A stretch of 64,000 nucleotides of DNA, taken from the NCBI GenBank assembly GCA_034401795.1, contig CM067366.1, forward strand, positions 73,579,087 through 73,643,086, given 5' to 3'. Source of the stretch: Chaetoderma sp. LZ-2023a. Lineage: Eukaryota; Mollusca; Caudofoveata; Chaetodermatida; Chaetodermatidae. Made by a program: the position numbers and the translations under genes. A model generated the notes under the pieces. That model was not told the DNA's origin. It made no database searches and was given only the letters and a program-made list of their open reading frames with translations. Positions 1 through 11,240 of the stretch are shown here, in pieces (position 1 is the first letter of the stretch; each line of letters begins with the position of its first letter).

Positions 1-240
1 AACAAAACAATGGTCCTCGGCAGAAGAGACCAGAGGTGGGTCTCGTATATTATACTTAGCAGAGAAATTGGCAATTCAGCAGAACAGACCAGAGGTGGCT
101 CTCGCATCGTATGCTTTCTACCATCCAATAACGACTAAGAAAATGGTACTCCAGCAGAACAGACCAGAGTTGGGTCTCGTATACTATACTTACAGGAGAA
201 AATGGCACTTCAGCAGGAGAGGCCAGAGGTGAATCACATA
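1..240. repeat. Short tandem repeat, about 4 copies of a 60-70 bp unit
   Basis: Four imperfect copies follow one another, each with a CAGCAGAACAGACCAGAG-like core, then GGTCTCGTAT and TATACTTA. Core positions are about 22, 80, 153 and 211. The array probably continues left of the window. No coding potential is seen. Confidence 0.75.
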
Positions 241-590
241 TGGTATACTTGACTTCCGAACTTGTATACATGATTTTGATGTGCCAATTTTTGCGGCTGC
301 CGTCTGAGATTTATAAAAAAATTTGAGATATCCTTTAAAACTACTCCCTAACCAATGTGAAGATTTCAACAAAATCAAGGAAACAATTTGGTTGGTCAAT
401 TTTTCTGGTAGTCATCTTGAATTTTCTGAAAATGTCTGGCAAATCGGTAAAAAGACTACTCTACCAAACTTGGCTGGAATGGCCCTATCATGGAACACTT
501 CCAGGATTATACAGAAATACGATTGCTCATTTTTCCCAATTTAAAATACTGTTTAGCTTTAAAACAATTTAACATAGGAAGCAACAGCAC
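241..590. repeat. Dispersed repeat of the same family as 9490-9830 and 55150-55870
   Basis: Phrases such as AACTACTCCCTAACC, GATTTCAAC and TGGTTGGTCAATTTTTCTGG, followed by CATCTTGAATTTTC, recur with variation at 9540-9790 and in several tandem units at 55200-55860. It is a decayed dispersed repeat with internal periodicity of about 170 bp. The short ORFs through it are not supported as genes. Confidence 0.6.
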
Positions 591-660
591 CCAGTCAAAT
601 TAGTTTCAAAATATTCAACAGCTTACCTGTATAGTTTTCTGGAAATTGATAGTCAGGGAG
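574..660. repeat. Half copy of hairpin repeat family A
   Basis: The stretch has AGCAACAGCACCCAGTCAA and then ATTAGTTTCAAAATATTCA. This is one arm of the palindromic family whose full form is at 43234-43322. Other arms are at 24250, 27790, 29636, 31055 and 58650. Confidence 0.7.
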
Positions 661-1371
661 GTGTGGGTGGAGTTTAGCGAGACAGGCCTGGGGCGGGGCA
701 TAGCTAAAACTGGAAAGGTCCATTAAAGATGATGGAGACAAAAAGTCAGCAGCTTCACTAATTGGTTTCCGGTTAAGCAAATCTGCTATCACCACTAAAG
801 TTACATAAATGGTGTCTAAATGTATTTTATATCCCGCCAAAAGATTGGCCGGGTATTATGTTATGGCGCTGTCCAGATGGGTGGCCGGGTGTTAGTGTGA
901 TTTACGGATATAGTTTTTATCGGCTCACTTAGTAACTTCATAGCTTTAAGTCTGTGGAAGGAAGCTTTCGAAATCGACAATGATCCAAAATCCAAGATAG
1001 CCAACAACCACTGGTGACCATCTTGAGAATTGGTTTCCTGATGATAACTCCGCTACCATTTATTGGATCGCTTTAAAATTTCATAGGTTGATTAGACTCT
1101 GTCTGTGAAAGAAAACTTTCGAAACCCATTGAAATTGATGATGATCAGAAATCCAAGATGACCAATGGCCATCTTGAAAATCATTTTCCGAATGATAACT
1201 CTTGCTATGATGGGTCTGAATGGTTTCTTGTGACATCATACATATTAGCGCCAATAGGCTATCTTCTGACAGCTCTCATTCTTTGGCTTATTATCGTGGT
1301 GGGATATTATGCGCCGTTTACGGAACTTGTTTTACCATTGTGGCCAGTCTGAGTATTGCGGTTGGTGCTGT
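661..1371. other. Stretch without a supported gene
   Basis: AT-rich non-coding sequence. A segment around 890-1060 recurs loosely at 1080-1220 (CTGTGGAAGGAAGCTTTCGA versus CTGTGAAAGAAAACTTTCGA, then nearby ATCCAAGAT), so a diverged direct duplication of roughly 150 bp is present. Nothing else is recognised. Confidence 0.5.
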
Positions 1372-1450
1372 GTGTTCGTGTGTGTGTGTGTGTGTGTGTG
1401 TTTGTGCGTGCATGCATGCGTACTGCGCGCGTGCGTGCGTGTGTGTCCGT
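1372..1450. repeat. GT/GC microsatellite
   Basis: A (TG)n run with interspersed GCGTGCATGC blocks. ORFs here are low-complexity Cys-Val or His-Thr translations and are discounted. Confidence 0.9.
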
Positions 1451-1481
1451 CCAAGCGATATCTCAGGAATCCTATAAGGTA

Positions 1482-1880
1482 GACTAACTAAATTTGGTAC
1501 ATACATTGATATTATGAGTGGCTAGAAAGGTTTTTAGTTTGGGGTCAAAAGGTAAAAAGCTGAGGTCACATGGAATGCAAGTAGGTAGAATCGCCAACTT
1601 CGGAACATACATTGATATTATGAGTGGCTAAAAAATGTTGTAGTTTGGAGTAAAAAAGGTAAAAAATTGAGGTCATGAGGTCACTTAGTGCATCCCAAAA
1701 TACATACTTGGCCATAAACGCTGTTAGGTAAAATTACCAAATTTGATAGCTAGCAGTTCTATGAGTTTCAGGATAAAACACCAAATATCTAGGTCACAGG
1801 GCCACAAAGTGCATATACACATTTTTATCTCGCATTTTCACGAAGTTTAAGAGATTTTGGGAGGGGGGATAAAATGTCAG
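1482..1880. repeat. Tandem about 117-bp repeat, 2-3 copies
   Basis: ACATACATTGATATTATGAG occurs at 1499 and 1604, each followed by GTGGCTA, a TAGTTTGG block, GGTAAAAA and GAGGTCA. A more diverged third unit follows from about 1700. It is non-coding. Confidence 0.65.
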
Positions 1881-1916
1881 CGTTGGCGTACGGACAAGTT
1901 AATCTTTTTAAAAATA

Positions 1917-3090
1917 ACATTTGTGGTTATCCGATTTAAAAAATAATTGCACAGATGTGTTCTATGGGATGCTTAGGACTAGTCTGCATCAAAATTATGG
2001 TTATTTTATAATTTTTTCCATACTTTTATCATGGAACATAGAATATTTTATGTTTCAAGAGTTATCTTTCTTGACTGCGTTAAGCTTTTTTAAAACAACA
2101 TTTGCACCCACAAGGGGATATCTGATTTTAAAATAAACGTCACAGATTTGTTCTATACGATGCTTAGGACCAGTCCACGTCAAAAAGAAATCGACTTTCA
2201 AATTTTTTCCATATTTTTTTTGTGAATTTGCATGTAGGTTATGTCCTGATTAAGGTTCTTGGCTGTGTTAAACTTTTTTTAAATGACATTTACAAGCACC
2301 AAGGGGTTGGGAGATTTGAAAAAAAACCTGCACAGATTTGTTCAATGCGATGCTTAGGACTAGTCCATATCAAAAGGAAACCGTTTGAACTCTATTTTAT
2401 TGTCGTTTATGTGGCCAGGTACAGGTTTTGACTGCGTTAAGTTTTTTAAAACGACATTTACACCAACAAGGGGTTATGCGATTTGAATAAAACTTCACAG
2501 AGATGTTCTATACCGTGCTTAGGACTTGTCCAAATAAAAAGTAAATTGATTTAAAAAAGATTTTCCATATTTTTCACCGTTTGAACTTTGATTATTTTAA
2601 GGCTGATTTGTATGCAGATTATATATCCGGGTATAGGTTTTTGCTGCGTTAAGTTTTAAAAAAATAACATTTACACCCACAAGGGTTTATGCGATTTGAA
2701 TAAAACTTCACAGATTTGTTCTATACCATGCTTAGGACCAGTCCACGTCCAAAGGAAATCGACGCATTTTTTCTGGAATTATTCATTGTTTGAACTCTGA
2801 TTATTTTATGGCTGATTTGTATGTAGATTATATATCTTGGTTATGATTCTTGGCTGTGTTTTTTTAAAATGACATTTGCACCCACAAGGGGTTATCGGAT
2901 TTCAGTAAAACTTCACAGATTTGTTCTATACCATGCTTATGACTAGCCCACATCAAAATGAAATTGATTTTCAAATTTTGTCCATATTTTTTTTTGGTGT
3001 TTGGACTTTGATAATTTTAGGCCTGATTTGCATCCCGGTTATATGTATTATGCTGTGGTTAAGGTTTTTTCAAATGACAATTTAATCAGC
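1917..3090. repeat. Six-copy satellite-like tandem repeat, about 170-215 bp period
   Basis: Each unit starts near ACATTTRCACCCACAAGGGG, then has GATTTG-AAAACTTCACAGATTTG, TTCTATACCATGCTTAGGAC, TAGTCCACATCAAAA, a TTTTCCATATTTTT tract and a GGCTGATTTGTATG-GTTATAT block. Unit starts are near 1917, 2098, 2284, 2453, 2667 and 2871. Divergence between units is substantial, so the array is old. No ORF persists across it. Confidence 0.75.
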
Positions 3091-3119
3091 AAAGACTCAC
3101 TTGAAACCTTGGGGATGAT

Positions 3120-4330
3120 TATACTTTTGGAATTTTTTACAAGATATTATTTTGATCTTGGGTCAAACTGAGGGTAGGGGCAGGGTCAAAAGGTCAAAAG
3201 TGGGCACCAATCGAGTGTAATGCAACTTCTCCTAGACCATTTCAGATAGAAACATGAAACTTTGTGGATGATTGCACATATGGCCAGGGATGTGCATGAC
3301 ACTTGGAATTTTGGCATAACCCCAGCCTGTTGATTGTTTTTGAAAATGTTTCTTCTTTTTTTCAGACTATGAACTTTGCTTTTGTTTGGACCATTTGTCT
3401 TTCGGTTAGTCCCAGGTTGCCAGTTGTCATTACAATGAACAATGACTTCAGGTTACTTCTTGGCAGAAAGGCTTTATGGTTCAGTCTCCAAGCTATGCTT
3501 TCCCGATGGGTAATGCCATGGGTATTTTGAATCGGCATGTTGATTGTCAAATTTCAAATTGAGACTCCAGTGGTCCATCATATCCTGTGATGTACAATTA
3601 ATATACAGTACAGGTAAGCTATTTTCTATCTTCTGATAGGATACGCCTGGGGGTGGGAAATGTGGGCTAAAAAATATAATTTTTCCAAAGGTGGTCAGGT
3701 CACACAATCGATTGTAAAGCAACTCCTAGTCCATTTCACATAGAAACTTGAAACTTTCGGTATGATTACACGTATGGCCAGGGATGTGCATGATAATTTC
3801 CCCCCCCCCCCCCCAGGGGCAGGGGTGGGGGAAATAGTCATCAGAAAATAAATTTGATCAAATGTTGTCATGTCACATCATTTTGAAACTTGTAGTTGGT
3901 AGACTACAGTACAACAAATTATTTTGTTCTTGAGTCAATCTGAGGGCAGTGGCCAGGGGTCAAATGGGCAGTCTAATTCTATATATGTACATGGCTTGGA
4001 CATTATTTTTTCGCAGAATATTTAGACAGATCCTGCGGTAACTTAAAAATGTGAGGTATTGGTATCTTCTGATACCTCTTGTTGTCCAAAGCTCTGGAGT
4101 GCAAGAAGGCAGAATCAGCTATGGCAGAGCTCACAAAGCGTGAGTCAGCATCTCCCTCAAGTGAATTCTAGTACTGCAGGTTACCTCCAAGGAGTGAGGC
4201 TTATGGTTCAGTCTTCAAGTGTATCAATTTTCTGTTGGTTAATACCAAGCGCATTTTGATTGTGCAAGAAATTTTAAATTTCAAATTGAGACCAGTTGTC
4301 CATCATATATATGTAGCAGTTAAATTATAC
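3120..4330. repeat. Duplicated non-coding segment (two diverged copies about 700 bp apart)
   Basis: Block one (3160-3600) and block two (3690-4320) share the same order of phrases: GGTCAAA boxes, CTAGACCATTTCAGATAGAA, GGCCAGGGATGTGCATGA, TTATGGTTCAGTCTCCAAG, and CAAATTTCAAATTGAGAC followed by GTCCATCATAT. A poly-C run of 14-15 lies at 3801-3815 in the second copy and another at 4482-4496. It is non-coding. Confidence 0.65.
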
Positions 4331-4603
4331 AGTTAAACCTTTTGCTGTTTACTCACCACTAATGCACTGTATTTAGCTTTAGGCGAGAAGTTAGCGCCAG
4401 GATAGAATGAAACACTAAGTACTGTAAGTTTACTGTTTTTCAGTCAGTCCACGTTTCTCTGTCCATTCACCCCAATCCCCTCCCCCCCCCCCCCCCTGCA
4501 GTACAATGTCAGCCCCTGTCCGGTATGACCACATCATGACGATCAAGCTAGGCGAGGCCATCGTAGAGGAAGGGAATGCTGCACAGACAACAAAAGAGCC
4601 ATC

Positions 4604-4924
4604 TTGGTTCTCATGGAGGCTACATCCCCTGAGAATACTCTGAAATGGCCTTGCTTGATTGGAGGAGCTGTCGTCATGGCCACAGGGGCCGCAAAGACCA
4701 TCTTCAGCACCAGTCTTTATGAGGCCGTGGATTACCAGAAAAAGACAAGATTAAAGCCAATGGATGTGCAGTTGAGTGCTGCCACAGACACGCACTTGGA
4801 TATTCAAGGAACTACTAATTTCAACATTCAATTTGACGATTTTTGCTACATCCAGAAAGTAGTCGTGGCTATCATTGCCAATGATGCAGTTGGGCGCAGA
4901 TTTCCTGAGCATCTGTTACCATAA
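4604..4924 (+). pseudogene. Gypsy-type retropepsin (aspartic protease) fragment
   Basis: A 106-codon open stretch resembles a retrotransposon aspartic protease. The segment VMATGAAKTIFS sits where the family has a hydrophobic-DTGA-S/T flap strand, so the catalytic Asp appears changed to Ala in the first position of DTGA. Downstream is a beta-rich stretch ending AIIANDAV, matching the family's second psi-loop (hydrophobic-NDAxLG), with the following Leu-Gly damaged. Reading onward in other frames gives HHVPLG-like text typical of the protease-RT linker. The assignment is by family resemblance, and the missing Asp makes it non-functional. Confidence 0.65.
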
Positions 4925-5419
4925 TTGTTCATTGTAAAAATCAACGGTTAGATATCGATGGTCACCATGTTCCATTGGGTCCATGTTCTGATTTATATCA
5001 CACATGTGCTATCAGCTGCCACCTGTGCAACCTGGGCCCACCACAGGACTACATGAAAAGCCTTACATACTTAGTGTTACTTAACATTTGTGAACAAACA
5101 CAGATATTGTTCAGAGATTTTAATGGATCCCAGGCACTGGCCATATTGGGACCGGAGAAAGTGTGTGGATGCTTTCTTGAAGTCATGACAGTACATGAAG
5201 AACCAGATATATCTTCACGCACGCACAAACATGCATGCACGCGCGCACGCACGCACACACAACGCACACACTTCAGGTTACCAGCTCCCATGTCCATGAG
5301 TGTCTTTGTGAGCTATATACTGAGCAATTGAAAGATTGAGTGATGAGCAGTCAGCAAATTTATGATTTGCTCATGAATCATCAGTTCACCTTCACCAATG
5401 ATTTAGACCTCGGAGAAAC

Positions 5420-5426
5420 ACGCTTG
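5420..5426 (+). other. Left target-site duplication of the 160-bp insertion
   Basis: ACGCTTG lies directly before the CAGTGTTGCCC start of the insertion and recurs directly after its end at 5587-5593. Removing one copy and the insert restores the continuous Gypsy reading frame, which supports the call. Confidence 0.75.
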
Positions 5427-5586
5427 CAGTGTTGCCCACAGCATCTGATTTTTGGGGGTCCCAAGGACCCCACACTCAGATTTGGGGGTCCCACTGTAAA
5501 ATCTGGGGGTCCCATGGGGTCCTCATCTGAAATATGGGGGTCCCATGTTTTTTTCATAAAATAAACACAACACATTGATCTAATTG
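5427..5586 (+). mobile_element. 160-bp hAT-like miniature insertion
   Basis: It begins CAGTGTTGCCCACAGCATC and carries four to five GGGGGTCCC/GGACCCC motifs. The first 130 or so bases match the left end of the longer insertion at 47802-49667, through a shared CATTGATCTAATT. The 7-bp duplicated ACGCTTG flanks define both borders. The right end lacks an inverted copy of CAG-G-TT, so it is either a truncated copy or an element with unlike ends. It encodes nothing. Confidence 0.65.
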
Positions 5587-6089
5587 ACGCTTGATTAAGT
5601 ACACTATCGATAATCCGTTAATAGACAGTTACTTTCCACACCCTATCTACCATCTTCCAATACACAAGGACGTGGAGCACACCCGCACACACATTGAAAT
5701 ATTAAGAGCAGGGTTATTGAACCACCAGCATCTCCCTGGCCAGTTTTAGCTACCAAGCTGGATGGGTCTCCATTTTTGCATAGATTATCACCGTCTGAAC
5801 AGCCTTAGTTTCAATTATGTTTATCCTCTCCCTCACATGGATCAGGCCTTAGACTCCATGTCTGGAACTGACTGTTTCTGTGTCTTGGATCTGGCTAGTG
5901 GATATTTGTAGGCAGCGATGGATGAGAAAGATAAGGCTAAAATAGTTTTCATGTGCAGAAATGGGGTGTTCCACTTCTGCAAAATGCCTTTCGAGACGGT
6001 ACAGTCACCACACATAAGTTTTTGGCAAACTTGTAATTTACCAAGCATTATAAACACTTCCTGTATAGCCAACCCTTCATCTTACGCAC

Positions 6090-6830
6090 TGACCAAGCCT
6101 CTATTCGTTTGCTACATCTAAGGAATGCAGAGGGACAGATTTCTCAATGGCAGGAATCTAAAGTTATCAAATTTACATCACCCATCTAGAGCAATGCCAT
6201 GATGCTGCTGCTCACCTAGTCATAGAACAAACAGCAGGGAAAATTAAGACTGGCTTTCACTGGATAGGTGTTCTTGCTAGTGTGAAACTCTTGATTGCTA
6301 AACGCACCCCTTGCCAGTGGTTCTGGCAAACAACAGCGAAAAGCAACCTTACAATCTAGAATTGTCAGAGCACCGTTCGAGAGGGTGGCTATTGATGTCC
6401 AGGACCCCATCACTACCTCCGACAATTGTAATCATTTCATTGTTGTGCGGCAAGAATACTTCATTAAGTAGGTGAAAGCTTTTGTTTTACCTAATCAAGA
6501 AGCTGCCACCTTTGCGGATGCCACCATCGCGGACGCATTGGTCAACGTTTTCTGTAGATTTGGGATACCATGAGAAATTCACTACGATCTGGGAACAAAC
6601 TTTGAGTCGCTTATTTTCAGAAATTTGTTGACTTGATTCTGTGAAAATTCGTTATATTGGAAGGCACATTGACCACATTCATGCAACCGTAAAAAAGAAA
6701 AAATATATTACTAGAAATGTATTCAGTTATTAAATATGAGGACGTGTGGGCTATAGCTGCAGACATGTTCAGCTGACGTAGAACATGACTGCCATGGTGG
6801 TGATTAAACTTTGACACTTAAGATTCAAGT
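6090..6830 (+). pseudogene. Gypsy-type RNase H remnant and integrase core fragment
   Basis: At 6365-6425 translation gives an ERVAID-like segment preceding VQDP, the start of the rve integrase core. It continues with a YFIK/VKAFVLPNQEAAT stretch, then ALVNVFCRFGIP and an EIHYDLGTNF segment at about 6575-6610, corresponding to the family's IHSDQGxNF around the second catalytic Asp. Stops and a Ser-to-Tyr change are present. Upstream, around 6110-6190, a short EGQISQWQE-like stretch suits the tail of RNase H. Domain order supports assignment to the same relic. Confidence 0.7.
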
Positions 6831-7389
6831 ATCTCGAATTCAGTCAACTAACTGCACAGGGCAGCCGTTGAGTATTTTGCAACTAATTCAATTGGAGTCT
6901 CCTGTCATGACTATCATAGGCAACAACAGCAGCAATTACATGGTAGAAAATTAGTAGTTTTTTGTCATTACGGGTTAAGGGCATGTGTTTTAGTAAGTAT
7001 ACTGGCCTCTAGTAGCTTTCAATAATCTTGTGTCTTATGCATTTTTTGAATGATTTTTTATAAGTATTTGAGCGCATGTGTCCATATCTGTATTGTTCCA
7101 TAACTGTATTGCTTGTTGGGATGTTGTGCAGGTAGCTGCCTCTGTTCAGTGGTATGTGATGTGTAGGTTACAACTTGTTCTTGTGTTATTAGTATGTATG
7201 TCTGCATTGGGTGTACAAATATTGGATAATGATGTGGGTAAGCTGCCATTGTGGTAATCCTTTAGAATAGTGAATAGGTGGACCTTTCCAATATCTTCAA
7301 GTTTTAGAATTAAATTTGTTTTATAGGTATCTTTGCCCTTTTCTGCTTGTGAGAATAGTTTAACTGATTGCTTTTGTAGTTATTTTAGT
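6831..7389. other. Stretch without a supported gene
   Basis: AT-rich non-coding sequence between the Gypsy relic and the next dispersed repeat. Nothing recognisable. Confidence 0.5.
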
Positions 7390-8284
7390 TTTTTAGCTCA
7401 CCTGGCCTGAAAGGCCAAGCGAGCTTATGGCGTGGCGACCATCCGTCCGTCGTCTGTCAACTTTTCCTTTAAACGACTTCAAGAACTACTGGACTGATTT
7501 CAATTATATTTGGCAGGAAGCATCCTTAAGGCATAGGGATCCAAGTTTGTTCAAATGAACCTGATCGGCTAATTTGGCCCGCGGCCATCTATGTATGTGT
7601 TTTAGTGTATTCTGAGCTCAATTTTGAGATTTTTGAAACTCGGATAAATGGTTTGGCGGCCATCTTGGATCATTTTCCCGCCAAAAGCTCCCATACTAAA
7701 GCAATTGGAAATTTTAAATGTTTTCTTCTCGAGAACTTCTGGGCCGATTTAATTATATTTGGCAGGAATCATACTTAGGGCATAGCGATTCAAGTTTGTT
7801 CAAACGAAGCCGATCGGGCAATTGGGCCGGTGGCCATCTTGGATTTTGGCCAATTTTTAGAAACATCTAACAAACCTGATGAAATATGATTTAGGGCAAG
7901 AGCTGAACCAAGTTTGTTCAAGGGAACTTGATTGGTCAAATTGTTCGGCGGCCATCTTGGTTGACCTAGTTATAACGAAAACGACTTCTCCAGAACCGCT
8001 GAACGGATCGGGCCGAAATTTGGCAGATATGATTAGGGACTAAGGGCCATTAAAGTTTGCTCAAGGGAAGTTGACCCGTTAAAAAACCTGGACACCTTGG
8101 GCCAATCAACATATGGCATGTTTGGCGTCCATATTGGATTTTTTTATTTGATGGATTTTGAGGTCGAAATGGGTCTTATGTGTTTTTGGGTATTCTGATC
8201 TCAAATTTGCAATTTTTGAAACTGCCGGATAAATGGTTTGGTTGCCATCTTGTTGATAAAGTGCATTCTAGTTTTAATTTGGTT
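7390..8284. repeat. Dispersed repeat with AGCTCACCTGG start, internally periodic
   Basis: It starts TTTAGCTCACCTGGCCTGAA and has CGTCCGTCGTCTGTCAAC, then 3-4 diverged units of about 180 bp. Each unit contains GAACT-CTGG-C-GATTTCAATTATATTTGGCAGGA, AAGTTTGTTCAA and GGCGGCCATCTTGGAT. The same start occurs at 55152. I believe this kind of repeat is common in molluscan genomes. No protein is supported. Confidence 0.7.
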
Positions 8285-9480
8285 TGATGTGTATTGCTCT
8301 AGATAGCATTGCAGTATGCGATGTGCAAAAGTATCAATGTGCTATATAAAGCTTTTACCATATCAGATGGAAGATATGACTTGAGTCTGCGCATGATACC
8401 AATATTCCTTGCTACCTTGGGTGTAATTGTCTCTATGTTATTCCCAGCGTAGTTTTTTTTTTTAAACCAAATTGACTCCTAGGAATTTAACATAATCAGT
8501 TTCTTGTATTTCTTGATTGTCTATGTAAAGTTTTGTGAGAGCAGCTTAATTTAATTGGTTGTATCTTGTAAATAATAGAAAATTATTTTTGCTGACATTC
8601 ACGTATAATTTATTAGCTTTAAACCAATTTATAAATGTTTTTTATTTCACTGTAATTTTGCATAGGGTGACTATATCTTTATGGCTGCCAAAACATTGTT
8701 ATCATCCCCAACTAATATTATTGATAGTAGGTTACAGGCATTAGGAAGATCATTTATATATAATAAGAACAGCAGGCGTCCAAGAATTGAACCTTGAGGT
8801 ACACCACAGACTAATTTTGTATTTCATTTATGTCCTATCAGCCAAGTAGTTTTGAATCCAATTCAAAGCGATGCCTCTTATGCCATAATGTGATAATTTT
8901 TTTAATATTGCATAGTTAATGGTGTCAAATGCTTTGGAAGGATCCGAGAATATACTTAGCATATGTTCTTTTTTTCTAGTGACCAATGGCAAGCGTGATG
9001 GAGTGTTTTTCTCTGAAACGATTCTGGAATTGATAGATAATTGATTTTTTGTTTAAATATTTAAAGATTCTATTACAGTACAATTTTTCCAGAAGTTTTG
9101 AGAAAAGTGGGAGTACTGAGACAGGTCTATAGTTAGTAAAGTCAGGTGGGTCTTTAGCTTTAGAAATACACGTGATATTTTTTTTACGAGATCAGAATAC
9201 GCGGTGGGAAAGTGAGATTGCAGATGTGATTTAGTGCATTTAGTATTTCTGTGATACACTTTTTTTTTTAAATTTCCATTTAAGATTATCAATACCTACA
9301 TTTTTGTTGGGTTAATTTGCATTAACATTGTATAGATTTCTTCTGTTTCTTAGCGACAGGAACATTGAGTTTAGGTAGCTGCCTTTCAGATAGTCATGTA
9401 TATGAATTTCTGATTTAGCTTGATTTTATTTCTGATAATTTAGGTCCAATGTTAACATTTTCTGTTTAGCTGGACGTTTC
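8285..9480 (-). mobile_element. LINE reverse transcriptase relic (Jockey/CR1-type)
   Basis: Read from the minus strand, 9150-9020 gives DFTNYRPVSVLPLFSKLLEK, the conserved RT block 1. Then 8955-8850 gives SKAFDTINY...[11 protein letters not shown]. After a frameshift, a GVPQGSILG block and a catalytic-site remnant GDD (family FADD) follow. At 8440-8290 a thumb-like segment with PKVARNIGIMRRLKSYLP is seen. Order and motifs match non-LTR retrotransposon RT of the CR1/Jockey/Nimb group. It has several stops and frameshifts and is dead. Confidence 0.85.
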
Positions 9481-9489
9481 TGTTTATAT

Positions 9490-9830
9490 CTCAGGTTTGC
9501 TTAACCATACTAGACGCAAACTTGGACACATGCCTCCTTATTATGGCATCCATCTGTCAACCTTTGTTTAAAAACGCCACCCCTCATTAACCGTTAGGCG
9601 GATTTCAAGCTAATTTGGTTGGATTGACCCTATGGGGGTAGGTGTCCGAATTTATATACAGAATTTAGATTGGTAAATTTTTTGCATTAAAATCTTACAT
9701 TTTATGGAAAATTTACTGGAAATTATCAAAACACTACTCATTAACCGCTTGGCAGATTTCAACCTAATTTGTCTGGTGGTCTACTGCTTTCAGTTTCAAA
9801 TTCAATGCTACTTTATTTCATGATTTTTTT
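9490..9830. repeat. Dispersed repeat fragment, same family as 55150-55870
   Basis: Shares CATCCATCTGTCAACCTTTG, AAAACGCCAC..CTCATTAACCG, TTGGCAGATTTCAACCTAATTTG and CTTTCAGTTTCA-type phrases with the tandem units downstream of spartin intron 6. It is non-coding. Confidence 0.6.
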
Positions 9831-9872
9831 AATACATATAAATAAACTATAAACAGGCAGTCCATCAAAGGC

Positions 9873-11240
9873 ATGGCCTATAGAGCAATGGCCTGGACAA
9901 CCGTCACAGTATACCAGTTCGATGGCTGTCACTGGTATGGATGTTCACAACACCAGCCAGGTGAGGATGCTGAACAAAGACTGCAAGACAGTCGCGAGAG
10001 ACGAGAAACTGAGAGCATCTGGATGCACGCTTGTGGTACAGTGGGAGTGCTGCATAAAACGTTGTCCAAAAGTCTCCACACAGGTGTGGATGGTACCATA
10101 CTCACACTTCATTGTCTATGACTGAAGCGCTCCTAGACGGTATTAAGACCCATCTGACCGAAACTCACGATCAAGAGTACCCACATACCTATCTCGGTGT
10201 CAGTCGACTGCTCCTTAGATGGCAGCGCGAGTAAGCCAACTCACCTGTGTAATGCTAACCTCAAAGTTCTAATCTCTGAGTTCATAAATGAGATCCAATG
10301 ACGAGCATACCAAATCTGGATACGTGTTCGGGCACAGTATCTGCCCGCGGACGTGGACAAGTTACCGAAACATCAACAGTGACATCAATGAGTGGTGTGA
10401 CCAAGTGCCTGTGCTCGGGTTCAACTCTGGCCGGTATGACCTGAACCTCATCAAGAAGTACTTCGTGGATGAGCTCACTGACAGTGCAGGCTCAGTGAAA
10501 GTCGCCAAGAAAGCTAGCCAGACAATGTTCCTCATCACACCCGAGCTGAGGTTGTTCGATGTGCTGAACTACCTTGGTCCCGGTGTCTACTACGAGGCAT
10601 GGATCAAAGCCTATGTGTGTACACAGCAGAAGAGCTGGTTCCCATATGAATTGTTCGACACGCCCGAGAAGCTCGACTATCCCAGACTACCCAGTATGGT
10701 GGTCTAAGCTCAAGGGTGGCCACCTGAAGCTGTCGAGAGTCGAAGCAATGTAAGCAGACCTTCAGAGAGCAAGGGATGCAGACATTAGGTCAGCCCATTC
10801 ATCAAAGCCCTAGAGCGGATGTGACAGTTCTACACAGAACGAGGTATAGACATCCTGAAAGATGCAGTCTCCCTCCGGGGGGTGTCACTACAGTATCTAC
10901 TTTGCGGAACCGCTCAGCACATGCCAGATGTTGGCCTCTATGCCCCAGGCAAGGAAGCCTATCAGATGCTAAAGGCTGCAGTTGTCGGCGGACCCAGCAT
11001 CATGTTCACAAGAGACCACGAGTCTGGTCTGACCCTAATTCGTCATGGTGAGTGTGTCTGCCAACGTCTCCTAGGTTATAATGCGAATGCCCTGTACCTG
11101 TCTACAATGGCCCAAGAGATGTCATGCGGTAAAGAGACTGTACAGAAGCTTGACAGTGCCCAGGGCAGGTCACAAAGCCTACCCATCAAATCGGCCAAGA
11201 CTCGTCATTGTTGCTCTTCAAAATGCTATGGTTGACCCCA
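9873..11240 (+). pseudogene. Polinton-type DNA polymerase B, truncated and frameshifted
   Basis: In order: a VYQFDGCHWYGC segment and a following WEC segment (pre-exonuclease region typical of Polinton PolB), a broken Exo I at about 10115 where YD is followed by a frameshift at the expected FEA, and the 10288-10704 open stretch with GFNSGRYDLNLIKKYF (Exo II) and a DYPRLP segment. After another frameshift comes a WWSKLKGGHLKL block, then 10882-11235 with VVGGPSIMFTRDHE and LLGYNANALYL, the polymerase motif A region. In motif A the expected metal-binding Asp (GYDANALYL) is Asn here. The chain stops shortly after motif A, so motifs B and C are missing. Assignment is firm as a family; activity is impossible. 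Confidence 0.85.

Larger units (their letters stand above)
5340..6120 (+). pseudogene. Gypsy-type reverse transcriptase fragment, interrupted
   Basis: Before the insertion the frame reads FTNDLDLGETRL, the usual leader before the RT domain. After it (5588 on) the same frame resumes with IKYTIDN, then a LPIHK motif. From about 5715 shifted frames give VIEPPASPW, the DGSP block, and then WMDEKDKAK and the NGVFHFCKMPF motif at 5918-5990, all RT motifs of Ty3/Gypsy. The catalytic YxDD box is not found, so the palm is truncated. At least three frame changes are needed to follow the protein. Confidence 0.8.
4500..6830 (+). mobile_element. Ty3/Gypsy retrotransposon pol relic
   Basis: Order along the + strand is aspartic protease, RT N-terminal leader, RT finger/palm, a short RNase H-like remnant and integrase core, the Ty3/Gypsy (Metaviridae-type) order. 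All parts are broken by frameshifts and stops, and the RT palm with the catalytic YxDD and most of RNase H appear to be missing. I found no LTRs. The relic is interrupted at 5427-5586 by a separate insertion. It must be old. Confidence 0.8.

Noticed and set aside
1220..1506. ORFs with Cys-Val or His-Thr repeats
   Set aside because: Dinucleotide microsatellite translations.
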